DNA of 9,553 nucleotides from Hyphomicrobiales bacterium (GCA_021775515.1 JAJFHR010000186.1:1-9553); one strand, 5' to 3'. Shown: positions 1 to 6,066, counted from the stretch's first letter. The notes: a model not told the origin generated them from the letters alone. Made by a program: numbers and translations.

Positions 1-131
1 CCCCTTTTTGTATCATCGGGATCAAGCCAACGGCCTTGAAGGGCTTTTTGGCTGCTACGACGAACGACAGGCCTGTAGACAAATTTGAATACCGAAATCG
101 CCAAACCGAGAGTGGCATTTGCTGGTTTCAT
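1..131 (-). CDS. N-terminal fragment of an unrecognised protein, cut by the left edge
   Basis: An open frame on the minus strand starts at ATG 131-129 and stays open for 43 codons to the left edge. The first residues read MKPANATLGLAISVFKF, followed by a basic stretch (YRPVVRRSSQKALQGRW) and an acidic DPDD. A purine-rich GAGGGG lies about seven bases upstream of this ATG, which favours it over the in-frame ATG two codons earlier (137-135), where the same GAGGGG is too close. A short hydrophobic segment followed by basic residues could be a membrane-proximal N-terminus, but this is weak. The frame begins 92 nt behind the stop of the heme membrane protein gene on the same strand, so the two could be co-transcribed. 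I do not recognise the family. Being short and incomplete, it could also be a chance frame. Confidence 0.45.
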   Translation of the reverse strand, partial: MKPANATLGLAISVFKFVYRPVVRRSSQKALQGRWLDPDDTKR

Positions 132-223
132 TTCCATCCCCTCAATAGGCATACCCATCTGAACCCCGATCAGCGGATCGGCCCTCAACGCCTGACCTTA
201 ACCTATTTTCTCAGGTCCAGGCG

Positions 224-979
224 CTAGATCGGTGGTGCTATCAATTCTGATTTATCCTGCCACGATGCCGATTTCTTTCGTGCCCCCCGTCTGGATTTCC
301 AGGTTTTTACAAAAGCTGCCAACTGAAGCAGCGACACAAATATGACAAGGCCGGCAAAAGGTATCTGGGCCCAGTTTGGTTCCGGCACACTTCTATGAAA
401 ATCCTGAAAATGAAGATACATGAAATAAGCCGTGTGAATGACAATCAGCATCCACAAGACATAGGCGCTTTGTTGTAAAAATTTCCACACCGTTCCGCTA
501 AGCACCCGCTGGCTGACATCATTAGAGGCAAGCGCCAGAACCAGGCCATAGACCAGGGCAACAATGCCAATGACATTTGCCAGGGCAAAACCGTGCTGGA
601 GCATGACGTACTGGCCAAGTGCTGGATGCAATTCATAGCCGAACAGGCGGATCAGGTTCCATTCGACCCAACCGGCAAGGATGATAACGGTATGAACAAT
701 TGCCAGCAAAACACCATAAATACCAAACTCCCGCCGCCAGGGAATAGACACTCGAAAACTCGAAAACAGGCGGGCCAGCGGACCGATCATCATGGAGATT
801 GCCACCAGAACCAGGCTCATGTCTCCTACTGCCCGGTTCCAGCGGTGCATGTCCGACCATTGGGCGCGGGATTCCAGAAAAGCATATGTGCCAAGAGCTG
901 TAACAAGCAAAACAGCAAGGTGCCGGGATTTCCATCCAAAGGTGAGCCAGCTAGCCGGCTTGCCGGATTTTTCGGGCAT
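224..979 (-). CDS. Ferric reductase-like / MsrQ-superfamily heme-binding membrane protein
   Basis: A 251-residue integral membrane protein with six hydrophobic segments (about residues 18-34, 50-70, 86-104, 127-150, 170-190 and 205-225) and a basic C-terminal tail (KSRRGARKK). Candidate heme-ligand histidines sit in helices at H96 (IVHTVI), H129 (LQHGFA), H182 (VIHTAY) and H190 (MYLHF). RREFGIYG at 82-89 fits the family's loop before the third helix. This matches the ferric reductase-like transmembrane domain, which includes YedZ/MsrQ, the quinol-linked heme b subunit that feeds electrons to the periplasmic methionine sulfoxide reductase MsrP. It is longer than a typical MsrQ (about 200 residues), has no msrP beside it and carries no FAD/NAD domain, so the electron acceptor is unknown. 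The start is ATG 979-977; an upstream in-frame stop lies 9-7 nt before it, and AGAGGA precedes it by about 11 nt. It is transcribed divergently from the copper genes. Confidence 0.72.
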   Translation of the reverse strand: MPEKSGKPASWLTFGWKSRHLAVLLVTALGTYAFLESRAQWSDMHRWNRAVGDMSLVLVAISMMIGPLARLFSSFRVSIPWRREFGIYGVLLAIVHTVIILAGWVEWNLIRLFGYELHPALGQYVMLQHGFALANVIGIVALVYGLVLALASNDVSQRVLSGTVWKFLQQSAYVLWMLIVIHTAYFMYLHFQDFHRSVPEPNWAQIPFAGLVIFVSLLQLAAFVKTWKSRRGARKKSASWQDKSELIAPPI

Positions 980-1002
980 TAAGTTCTACGTCCTCTTATG
1001 CG

Positions 1003-1015
1003 GAGCAAAAAGCTC
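1003..1015. repeat. Small hairpin GAGC-A5-GCTC in the leader of the heme membrane protein gene
   Basis: A perfect 4-bp inverted repeat with a five-base A loop (T loop on the minus strand), just upstream of the ribosome-binding site of the minus-strand heme membrane protein gene. It would fold in that gene's 5' leader. It is short and may be chance. Confidence 0.25.
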
Positions 1016-1156
1016 ACTCTTCTACGTCTGGCGCGCGATTATGCGATCAAATGCGGCGACTCTGTGACAGCTATCCGGGATACATCCTCTGACATTAGAG
1101 ACTGGTCCCGCTAAAGCTGCACAATAGCCAACCGGCGACAACTGGCCAATCAAAAC

Positions 1157-1172
1157 ATTACCAATTTGTAAT
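1157..1172. promoter_or_regulatory. Dyad ATTAC-N6-GTAAT in the divergent intergenic region
   Basis: A perfect 5-bp inverted repeat (ATTAC at 1157-1161, GTAAT at 1168-1172) separated by CAATTT, ten bases before the CueR-type -35 box. A dyad of this size in a divergent intergenic region is a reasonable operator candidate for a dimeric regulator other than CueR. I cannot assign it to a known regulator. It could control the minus-strand heme membrane protein gene, the Met-rich gene, or both. Confidence 0.4.
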
Positions 1173-1182
1173 ATGCACCCTC

Positions 1183-1213
1183 TTGACCTTCCATTAAGTG
1201 GAAGGACCACATG
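1183..1213 (+). promoter_or_regulatory. CueR-type operator/promoter of the Met-rich protein gene
   Basis: A -35 box TTGACC (1183-1188) overlaps the dyad ACCTTCC (1186-1192)-N7-GGAAGGA (1200-1206). This is the canonical CueR operator layout seen at enterobacterial copA and cueO promoters, where the -35 and -10 are held 19 bp apart and the MerR-family activator untwists the DNA. Here the hexamer at a 19-bp spacing is CACATG (1208-1213), a poor -10. CATGAG, two bases further on, is slightly better but needs a 21-bp spacer. The operator is convincing and the exact -10 is not. It lies about 70 nt upstream of the start at 1276. Confidence 0.85.
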
Positions 1214-1275
1214 AGAGGTATCTTAGTGCCTATTGCGGCCAATTTGTTGACCCTTTGAACATAAGGAATTTAGTC

Positions 1276-1866
1276 ATGCGCCCGAAAATGATGTTAGCTG
1301 CTGCAACCTTGACAGCTCTTGCAATTGCAGCACCCCAAGGCTTTGTTGCCCAAGCGCAGCAATCTGGAATGCAACCCCAACAAAATCAGATGCCGCAACC
1401 TGGCGGCATGATGAATCAGGGTGCCAAGAACAACCCTAGCGGAATGATGGAACGCGGCGAAGTAATAGCCCCCTGCGGCATGGTCGGTTCAGGCAGAATG
1501 ATGCAGCCGGGCTCGAGAATGGGTCAGGGAGGTGTAATGGGTCCCGGAGGTGTAATGGGTCCACGCGGTATGATGGGGCAATATGGAATGATGGGACCGG
1601 GTGGAATGATGGCCATGATGCAGGGCAGGCAAATGGGAAAAATGTTTATCGCCCGCACCAAGGCGTATTCAGACGGTGATATCAAGCGCATCATTGATGG
1701 AAGGTTGTCAAAACGCGGCCTATCCCGGCTGAAAGTCGGCGACGTAAAAGATGCCTCAGATGAAAAGGGGAAATTTGCACTCGCTGATGTTGTTTCCGCC
1801 AAAAACGAGTTTCTTTTTCGCCTCAAGGTAAACAAAATGACAGGCTGGTCTGTCATTGTGGAATAG
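1276..1866 (+). CDS. Secreted Met/Gly-rich protein with PepSY-like C-terminus, probable copper binder
   Basis: A 196-residue protein. Residues 1-27 form a signal peptide: basic MRPK, a hydrophobic core, and a likely cleavage at AQA/QQ. Residues 28-123 are a low-complexity Gln/Gly/Met/Pro region with many GMM, VMGP and MMGQ motifs and one cysteine (C67 in APCGMV). Residues 125-196 look like a folded domain ending in FLFRLKVNKMTGWSVIVE, reminiscent of PepSY-type domains. Methionine clusters are a known way to bind Cu(I) or Ag(I) in the oxidising periplasm. That, with the CueR operator upstream, supports a copper-buffering or delivery role. This is inference, as I recognise no named family. The start at 1276 was chosen because AAGGAA precedes it and the signal peptide begins there. 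The longer in-frame GTG at 1198 would lie inside the operator. No clear terminator follows. Confidence 0.85.
   Translation: MRPKMMLAAATLTALAIAAPQGFVAQAQQSGMQPQQNQMPQPGGMMNQGAKNNPSGMMERGEVIAPCGMVGSGRMMQPGSRMGQGGVMGPGGVMGPRGMMGQYGMMGPGGMMAMMQGRQMGKMFIARTKAYSDGDIKRIIDGRLSKRGLSRLKVGDVKDASDEKGKFALADVVSAKNEFLFRLKVNKMTGWSVIVE
1528..1562 (+). repeat. 18-bp-period tandem duplication in the Met-rich coding region
   Basis: GGAGGTGTAATGGGTCC occurs at 1528-1544 and again at 1546-1562, identical at all 17 bases with one base between. It encodes two consecutive GGVMGP units. The identity at the DNA level suggests a recent in-frame duplication lengthening the methionine-rich region by six residues. Confidence 0.8.
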
Positions 1867-2068
1867 CCTCAAACCCTAAAAAAACTGTACGAGGTCAAAT
1901 TATTATTAAAGAACGGCTGGTTGTGGCTTTACGTCGCGGTTGGTTTTTCCACCCTACCGGCTTCGAGCCCGCGTTATCTGCACCAGTTGTAAAGACCCGA
2001 TAAAAAGACCGTTACCCCGCGGCAAACAGACCTGCCGTGGGGAAAAATGTATGAATTTAAATCCGCTC
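1867..2068. other. Intergenic stretch between the Met-rich gene and the copA promoter
   Basis: About 200 bases without a supported gene; with the copA promoter and leader, the gap between genes is 311 bases. It opens with an A/T-rich segment (about 1867-1910) that has no convincing terminator stem. It then becomes GC-richer and holds one strong hairpin (2015-2042). A plus-strand open frame from 1940 to 2128 crosses both the hairpin and the CueR promoter. It contains a C-x2-C and C-x5-C pattern but lacks a ribosome-binding site, and I do not regard it as a gene. Confidence 0.6.
2015..2042. repeat. Strong 10-bp hairpin upstream of the copA promoter
   Basis: The left arm CCCCGCGGCA (2015-2024) pairs with the right arm TGCCGTGGGG (2033-2042) around the loop AACAGACC. 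All ten pairs form, nine Watson-Crick and one G-U. On the plus strand it is followed by AAAAA, so it is not a plus-strand intrinsic terminator. On the minus strand a T-run lies about nine bases beyond the stem, too far for a standard terminator. It ends 26 bases before the copA -35 box. Its role is unknown: mRNA 3'-end protection for the Met-rich transcript, an attenuating structure, or a protein-binding dyad. Confidence 0.6.
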
Positions 2069-2099
2069 TTGACATTCCACTTGCTGGAAGCTTTAGCTT
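2069..2099 (+). promoter_or_regulatory. CueR-type operator/promoter of the copper ATPase gene
   Basis: TTGACA (2069-2074, a perfect -35 consensus) and TAGCTT (2094-2099, -10) are separated by exactly 19 bp. The spacer holds the dyad ACATTCC (2072-2078)-N7-GGAAGCT (2086-2092), and its centre ACTTGCT is very close to the enterobacterial copA operator. The long 19-bp spacer is the hallmark of promoters activated by MerR-family regulators. Transcription would start near 2106, leaving a leader of about 70 nt before the ATPase start at 2178. Confidence 0.92.
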
Positions 2100-2177
2100 G
2101 TCGTAACATTCCTTTCAAAGAGCGCTGAAGGGCCCCTGTGGTTTTGCGCCATTTTCAACTAACCGGAGAACGCCAGC

Positions 2178-4655
2178 ATGGCACACGTACATAGCAATCA
2201 TGACGAACCGGCCTCACCCAAAGCCGATATTATCCGGGATCCGGTTTGTGGCATGACCGTAGATCCTGATGCTGGCAAACCTCAACATGAGCACGAGGGC
2301 CACACCTATCATTTCTGCAATCCGAAGTGCCAAGAAAAATTTGCCGCCGAACCGGAAGCCTATATTTCTTCCGAAGATGTTGTCTGCGGTATGAGCGTAA
2401 ATCGCGCTACCGCCAAATATATGTCCAAACATTCTGGTGAACGCTTTTATTTCTGCTCTTCCGGCTGCCAGACCAAATTTGAAGGAGAGCCGGAAAAATA
2501 TCTTTCCGGCCGCCCGGCACCCGAGCCCATGCCGGAAGGAACGATGTACACCTGTCCCATGGACCCTGAAATCATTCAGGAAGGACCGGGAGATTGCCCC
2601 ATCTGCGGCATGGCGCTTGAGCCAATGGGAATTCCGCCGGCAGATGCGGGACCAAACCCGGAATTGATAGACTTTTCCCGCCGGTTTTGGATCGGGCTTG
2701 TTTTGGCTATCCCGGTTCTTATTCTGGCTATGGGACCTTATATTGGCCTGCCGGTGGAAGAATGGATACCCAGACAGATTTCAGTCTGGATTGAGCTCGC
2801 CTTGGCCTCACCGGTGATACTTTGGAGCGGCTGGCCGTTTTTCAAGCGCGGATGGGCCTCAATTGTAAATCGAAGCCCCAACATGTTCACTTTAATAGCG
2901 CTCGGTGTTGGAGCGGCATGGATTTACTCCGTAATCGCCACCGTTTTACCTGGCATATTCCCCCCTGCTTTCCGGCAGGCTGACGGCACGGTGGATATTT
3001 ATTTTGAAGCAGCGGCAGTCATTGTTGTTCTGGTTCTGTTGGGGCAGATTTTAGAACTTCGCGCTCGTGAACGCACCAGCGGCGCTATACGCGCTTTACT
3101 TGATCTTGCGCCTAAAATGGCCCGTGTCGTGCGCGACGATGGCACTGAAGAGGAAATTCCCCTCGAAGATGTGGTTGCTGGTGATCTGCTGCGTGTTCGG
3201 CCCGGCGACAAAATTCCCGTCGATGGCTCGGTGACCGAGGGCCGTTCCAGCGTCGATGAATCCATGCTGACAGGTGAACCGGTACCGGTTGAAAAAGTAC
3301 CCGATGAAAAAGTCACAGGCGGCACTATAAACGGCACCGGCAGCTTTATTTTCAAAGCCGAGCGGGTCGGCAAAGACACCATGCTTTCGCGCATCGTTGA
3401 TATGGTTGCCGAAGCACAGCGCTCACGTGCACCAATTCAAAAACTCGTTGACGTTGTTGCCTCCTATTTTGTCCCAGCGGTTGTCGCCATCGCAATAATC
3501 GCATTCATCTCATGGTCGATCTGGGGACCGACCCCGCCCATGGCTTATGCTCTGATTGCCGCTGTCTCGGTATTGATCATTGCCTGCCCTTGTGCTTTGG
3601 GGCTTGCCACGCCGATGTCAATCATGGTTGCCACCGGCAAGGGCGCGATGGCCGGTGTGCTGATCAAAAACGCTGAATCCCTGGAACGTTTTGCCAAGGT
3701 TGATACGCTGATCGTTGATAAGACCGGAACCCTGACGCTTGGCAAACCCACACTAACGGATGTCATTGTCAGTGATGATCAAGATGAAAGTGAATTTCTG
3801 GCTCTCACAGCAAGCCTGGAACGAGGCAGCGAGCACCCTCTTGCCGAAGCCATTGTGCGCGGCACTGAAGAGCGCGGCATTACCCTGGCCAAAGCCACCG
3901 ACTTTGAAGCGATTACCGGCAAGGGAGTTAAAGGAAAAGTCTCCGGCAAAGCGGTTGCGCTTGGAAATGCAAAAATGATGGAGGACCTCGGTTTTGATCG
4001 CTCCAAACTGATTGATCAGGCCGACGCCATGCGCACCGAAGGAAAAACGGTCATGTTTGTTGCCGTAAACGACAAGGTTGCAGGATTGATCGGCGTATCA
4101 GATCCGATTAAGGAAACAACGCGCGAGGCAATTGATGCTCTCCATAGCGTTGGATTGAAAATCGTCATGGCCACAGGTGATAATGCTCGGACCGCCAAGG
4201 CGGTAGCCGACAAGCTCAATATCGACGAAGTGCGGGCCGATATGCTTCCCGATGGCAAGGCAATTCTTGTTAAAGAGCTCCAGGCCAAAGGAAGTAAAGT
4301 AGCTATGGCAGGTGACGGTGTAAACGATGCACCGGCTCTGGCCCAGGCCGATGTTGGCATTGCCATGGGCACGGGCGCGGATGTTGCCGTGGAAAGCGCT
4401 GGATTTACACTGCTTAAAGGCGACTTGCGCGGCATCGTGCGTGCCCGGCGGCTGTCGATAGCAACCATGCGAAATATTCGTCAAAACCTGTTTTTTGCGT
4501 TTATTTACAATGCTTTGGGAGTTCCCATCGCGGCCGGTGTGCTTTATCCGGTGCTCGGCATTTTACTTTCACCCATAATTGCCGCTGCTGCGATGAGCCT
4601 GTCTTCAATTTCAGTAATTACCAACGCCTTGCGGTTGCGAACAACACGGCTGTAA
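2178..4655 (+). CDS. copA: P1B-type Cu(I)-exporting ATPase with N-terminal YHS and heavy-metal-binding domains
   Basis: An 825-residue inner-membrane pump that uses ATP to move Cu(I) (possibly Ag(I)) out of the cytoplasm. Domains in order: His-rich start; YHS domain 1 (residues 20-62, C24, C47, C51); YHS domain 2 (66-108, C70, C93, C97); a heavy-metal-binding domain (122-151, C126, C140, C143); then the membrane and catalytic core. Core motifs: TGEP at 365-368 in the actuator domain, CPC at 470-472 in the transmembrane metal site, DKTGTLT at 514-520 (phosphorylated D514), SEHP at 551-554 and GDGVND at 712-717. YN (777-778) and MSLSS (806-810) in the last helices are the Cu(I)-selective P1B-1 signature. 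There is no classical HMA domain with CxxC; the YHS and HMBD modules replace it. ATG 2178 has GGAGAA seven bases upstream. A CueR-type promoter lies upstream and the cueR-like gene follows after 56 nt. Confidence 0.96.
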   Translation: MAHVHSNHDEPASPKADIIRDPVCGMTVDPDAGKPQHEHEGHTYHFCNPKCQEKFAAEPEAYISSEDVVCGMSVNRATAKYMSKHSGERFYFCSSGCQTKFEGEPEKYLSGRPAPEPMPEGTMYTCPMDPEIIQEGPGDCPICGMALEPMGIPPADAGPNPELIDFSRRFWIGLVLAIPVLILAMGPYIGLPVEEWIPRQISVWIELALASPVILWSGWPFFKRGWASIVNRSPNMFTLIALGVGAAWIYSVIATVLPGIFPPAFRQADGTVDIYFEAAAVIVVLVLLGQILELRARERTSGAIRALLDLAPKMARVVRDDGTEEEIPLEDVVAGDLLRVRPGDKIPVDGSVTEGRSSVDESMLTGEPVPVEKVPDEKVTGGTINGTGSFIFKAERVGKDTMLSRIVDMVAEAQRSRAPIQKLVDVVASYFVPAVVAIAIIAFISWSIWGPTPPMAYALIAAVSVLIIACPCALGLATPMSIMVATGKGAMAGVLIKNAESLERFAKVDTLIVDKTGTLTLGKPTLTDVIVSDDQDESEFLALTASLERGSEHPLAEAIVRGTEERGITLAKATDFEAITGKGVKGKVSGKAVALGNAKMMEDLGFDRSKLIDQADAMRTEGKTVMFVAVNDKVAGLIGVSDPIKETTREAIDALHSVGLKIVMATGDNARTAKAVADKLNIDEVRADMLPDGKAILVKELQAKGSKVAMAGDGVNDAPALAQADVGIAMGTGADVAVESAGFTLLKGDLRGIVRARRLSIATMRNIRQNLFFAFIYNALGVPIAAGVLYPVLGILLSPIIAAAAMSLSSISVITNALRLRTTRL

Positions 4656-4677
4656 GATATTTCTTTAATTACCACTC

Positions 4678-4695
4678 AACCAAAATGACTTGGTT
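4678..4695. repeat. Inverted repeat AACCAA-N6-TTGGTT between copA and the regulator gene
   Basis: A perfect 6-bp inverted repeat (4678-4683 and 4690-4695) in the 56-nt gap, followed by TTTT then AAAG. As RNA it is a weak A/U-rich stem. It could act as a partial terminator that lowers expression of the downstream regulator gene relative to copA, or as a small operator. The ribosome-binding site of the regulator gene begins five bases later. Confidence 0.4.
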
Positions 4696-4711
4696 TTAAA
4701 GAGGAAATAAA

Positions 4712-5110
4712 ATGAATATCGGTGAAGTATCTAAGGCTAGTGGTCTTCCGGCCAAAACGATCCGTTATTACGAAGATATCGGATTAATCAGGCCGCATCG
4801 TCTGGAAAACGGTTATCGCGATTTTAATGACGATCACCTGCACAAACTCAGATTTGTTCAACGTTCGCGAAGCCTCGGTTTTTCCGTCGAAGAATGCCGA
4901 ATTTTACTGGCGCTTTACGAAGACAAAAACCGCACGAGTGCGGAGGTCAAAAGTATCGCTGAAAAACGGCTCAAGGACATTGAACAAAAAATGAAAGACT
5001 TGCAGTCGATGCGTGCAATGCTTTTACACCTCATAGGTTCTTGCCATGGAGACGAAAGGCCGGACTGCCCTATTCTGGATGATCTCGCTAACCACGGCAC
5101 GGTCCATTGA
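4712..5110 (+). CDS. cueR: CueR-like MerR-family copper-responsive transcriptional regulator
   Basis: A 132-residue MerR-family protein. Residues 1-37 are the winged helix-turn-helix (MNIGEVSKASGLPAKTIRYYEDIGLI, typical of CueR/HmrR), followed by a dimerisation helix (about 78-108) and a C-terminal metal loop with C111 and C119 (CHGDERPDC). E. coli CueR binds Cu(I) linearly through the equivalent C112 and C120. S76 (RTSAEV) sits at the serine position that marks monovalent-metal sensors, where mercury and zinc sensors have cysteine. The length matches the family (about 130-140). In the window there are two matching operators, before the Met-rich gene and before the ATPase gene, which are its predicted targets. 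It has no obvious CueR site of its own and is probably co-transcribed with the ATPase gene. GAGGA at 4701-4705 is its ribosome-binding site. Confidence 0.93.
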   Translation: MNIGEVSKASGLPAKTIRYYEDIGLIRPHRLENGYRDFNDDHLHKLRFVQRSRSLGFSVEECRILLALYEDKNRTSAEVKSIAEKRLKDIEQKMKDLQSMRAMLLHLIGSCHGDERPDCPILDDLANHGTVH

Positions 5111-5149
5111 TCCCTGGCACAACACGCACTGCTGAAAGGACCGCCTTAT

Positions 5150-5560
5150 ATGCGTCTTATGGCTGAATTGCCCAAGTATATTGTTATTGCTGTATTGATT
5201 GGCGGTGCTGTCGTATTGATCGGCCAATTGACCGGTACAGACAATTCCAGCCTCGTGGTAACTGTCAAGGTTCCTCAGCTTTCGGCGCAAGCAGCGGAGG
5301 GTCAAAAGTTGTTCGAAGCCAATTGCGAGGCTTGTCACGGACAAAATGCTGGCGGCAGCGATGTCGGCCCGCCACTGGTTCACAAAGTATACCGGACATC
5401 CCATCACGCCGACGGTGCCTTCTTGCTTGCGACCAAAAGAGGGGTAAACGCACACCATTGGCAATTCGGCGACATGCCGCCACAGCCACAGGTTGAGGAC
5501 AAAGATGTGTTCGCCATCGTCCGCTATGTGCGCGAACTGCAACAGGCCAACGGAATATAG
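5150..5560 (+). CDS. Membrane-anchored mono-heme cytochrome c (first of a pair)
   Basis: A 136-residue protein. Residues 8-26 are a hydrophobic helix that is probably an uncleaved signal anchor, placing the rest in the periplasm. One CxxCH heme c site occurs at C59-C62-H63 (CEACHG), and M109 in GDMPP is the likely distal axial ligand. The C-terminal helix VFAIVRYVRELQQ is typical of class I cytochromes c. A histidine cluster (H84? region: SHHAD at 84-88, and H102-H103) is unusual and could bind metal. The start ATG 5150 has GAAAGGA upstream, about nine bases away; an in-frame ATG three codons later is an alternative. It lies 39 nt after the regulator gene and 11 nt before the second cytochrome gene, so it is probably expressed from the copper-induced copA promoter. 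Its redox partner is unknown. Confidence 0.88.
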   Translation: MRLMAELPKYIVIAVLIGGAVVLIGQLTGTDNSSLVVTVKVPQLSAQAAEGQKLFEANCEACHGQNAGGSDVGPPLVHKVYRTSHHADGAFLLATKRGVNAHHWQFGDMPPQPQVEDKDVFAIVRYVRELQQANGI

Positions 5561-5571
5561 TAAGAGGACGA

Positions 5572-6066
5572 ATGATAAAAATGAACTCAACAAAGCGTTG
5601 GTTGTTGGGAGCCGGTAGCGTTCTGTTGTTATCCGGCCTCACCGCTGTTGGCCTTGGCTGGTTTGATCGCCAAACCCCGCTGATCCTGAAACCGGATGAT
5701 GTGGCGGTAGTAGCCAATGGCAAACAAATCTATCAGGACAATTGCGCCTCTTGCCATGGCGTTAATCTTGAAGGCCAGGAAAAATGGAAACTGCGCAACC
5801 CCGAAGGCAAATTGCCCGCGCCTCCACATGACAAGGCCGGACATACCTGGCATCATGCAGACGCGTTGTTGTTTGAATTGACTAAATTTGGCATGGAGAA
5901 ATATATCGGCTCAAACTACCGCAGCGACATGCCTATCTTTGAAAATGTTCTAAGCGACAAGGAAATCATTGAAGCGCTTTCCTATATCAAAAGCACCTGG
6001 CCTGCTGAAATCAAAAAAACCCACGATAAAATAAATGCCAGCTACGCGAAGAGAGGTTCAAAATAA
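5572..6066 (+). CDS. Membrane-anchored mono-heme cytochrome c (second of a pair)
   Basis: A 164-residue protein. Basic residues and a hydrophobic helix (about 9-30) form a signal anchor. The heme site is C58-C61-H62 (CASCHG), and M120 in RSDMP is the likely axial methionine. It resembles the preceding cytochrome beyond the heme motif: both have an HHAD segment (94-97 here) and the same order of CxxCH, HHAD, xDMP and a final helix. This suggests an old duplication or two subunits of one unit. The charged tail (AEIKKTHDKINASYAKRGSK) is extra. AGAGGA precedes ATG 5572; ATG 5581 is an alternative start. Cytochromes of this kind appear near copper-resistance genes in alphaproteobacteria as far as I recall, but their function there is not established. 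They may shuttle electrons to or from a periplasmic copper oxidase or terminal oxidase. Confidence 0.88.
   Translation: MIKMNSTKRWLLGAGSVLLLSGLTAVGLGWFDRQTPLILKPDDVAVVANGKQIYQDNCASCHGVNLEGQEKWKLRNPEGKLPAPPHDKAGHTWHHADALLFELTKFGMEKYIGSNYRSDMPIFENVLSDKEIIEALSYIKSTWPAEIKKTHDKINASYAKRGSK

Noticed and set aside
166..181. Palindromic hairpin CCGATC-AGCG-GATCGG downstream of the heme membrane protein gene
   Set aside because: There is no T-run on either side, so it is not a convincing terminator; a 6-bp stem alone is weak evidence for function.
1198..1275. GTG at 1198 as the start of the Met-rich protein
   Set aside because: It lies inside the CueR operator, and the extension has no signal-peptide character; ATG 1276 has a ribosome-binding site and begins a clear signal peptide.
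1955..1984. tRNA-like 3' half (TTCGAGC loop followed by CACCA)
   Set aside because: The bases flanking the TTCGAGC loop do not pair as a T-stem, and no matching acceptor or anticodon arm lies upstream.
1940..2128. 62-residue plus-strand frame with a C-x2-C / C-x5-C pattern
   Set aside because: It runs through the strong hairpin and across the whole CueR-type promoter of copA and has no ribosome-binding site; most likely chance.
5024..5593. 189-residue minus-strand frame
   Set aside because: It is antisense to the end of the regulator gene and to the first cytochrome gene, both of which have clear motifs.
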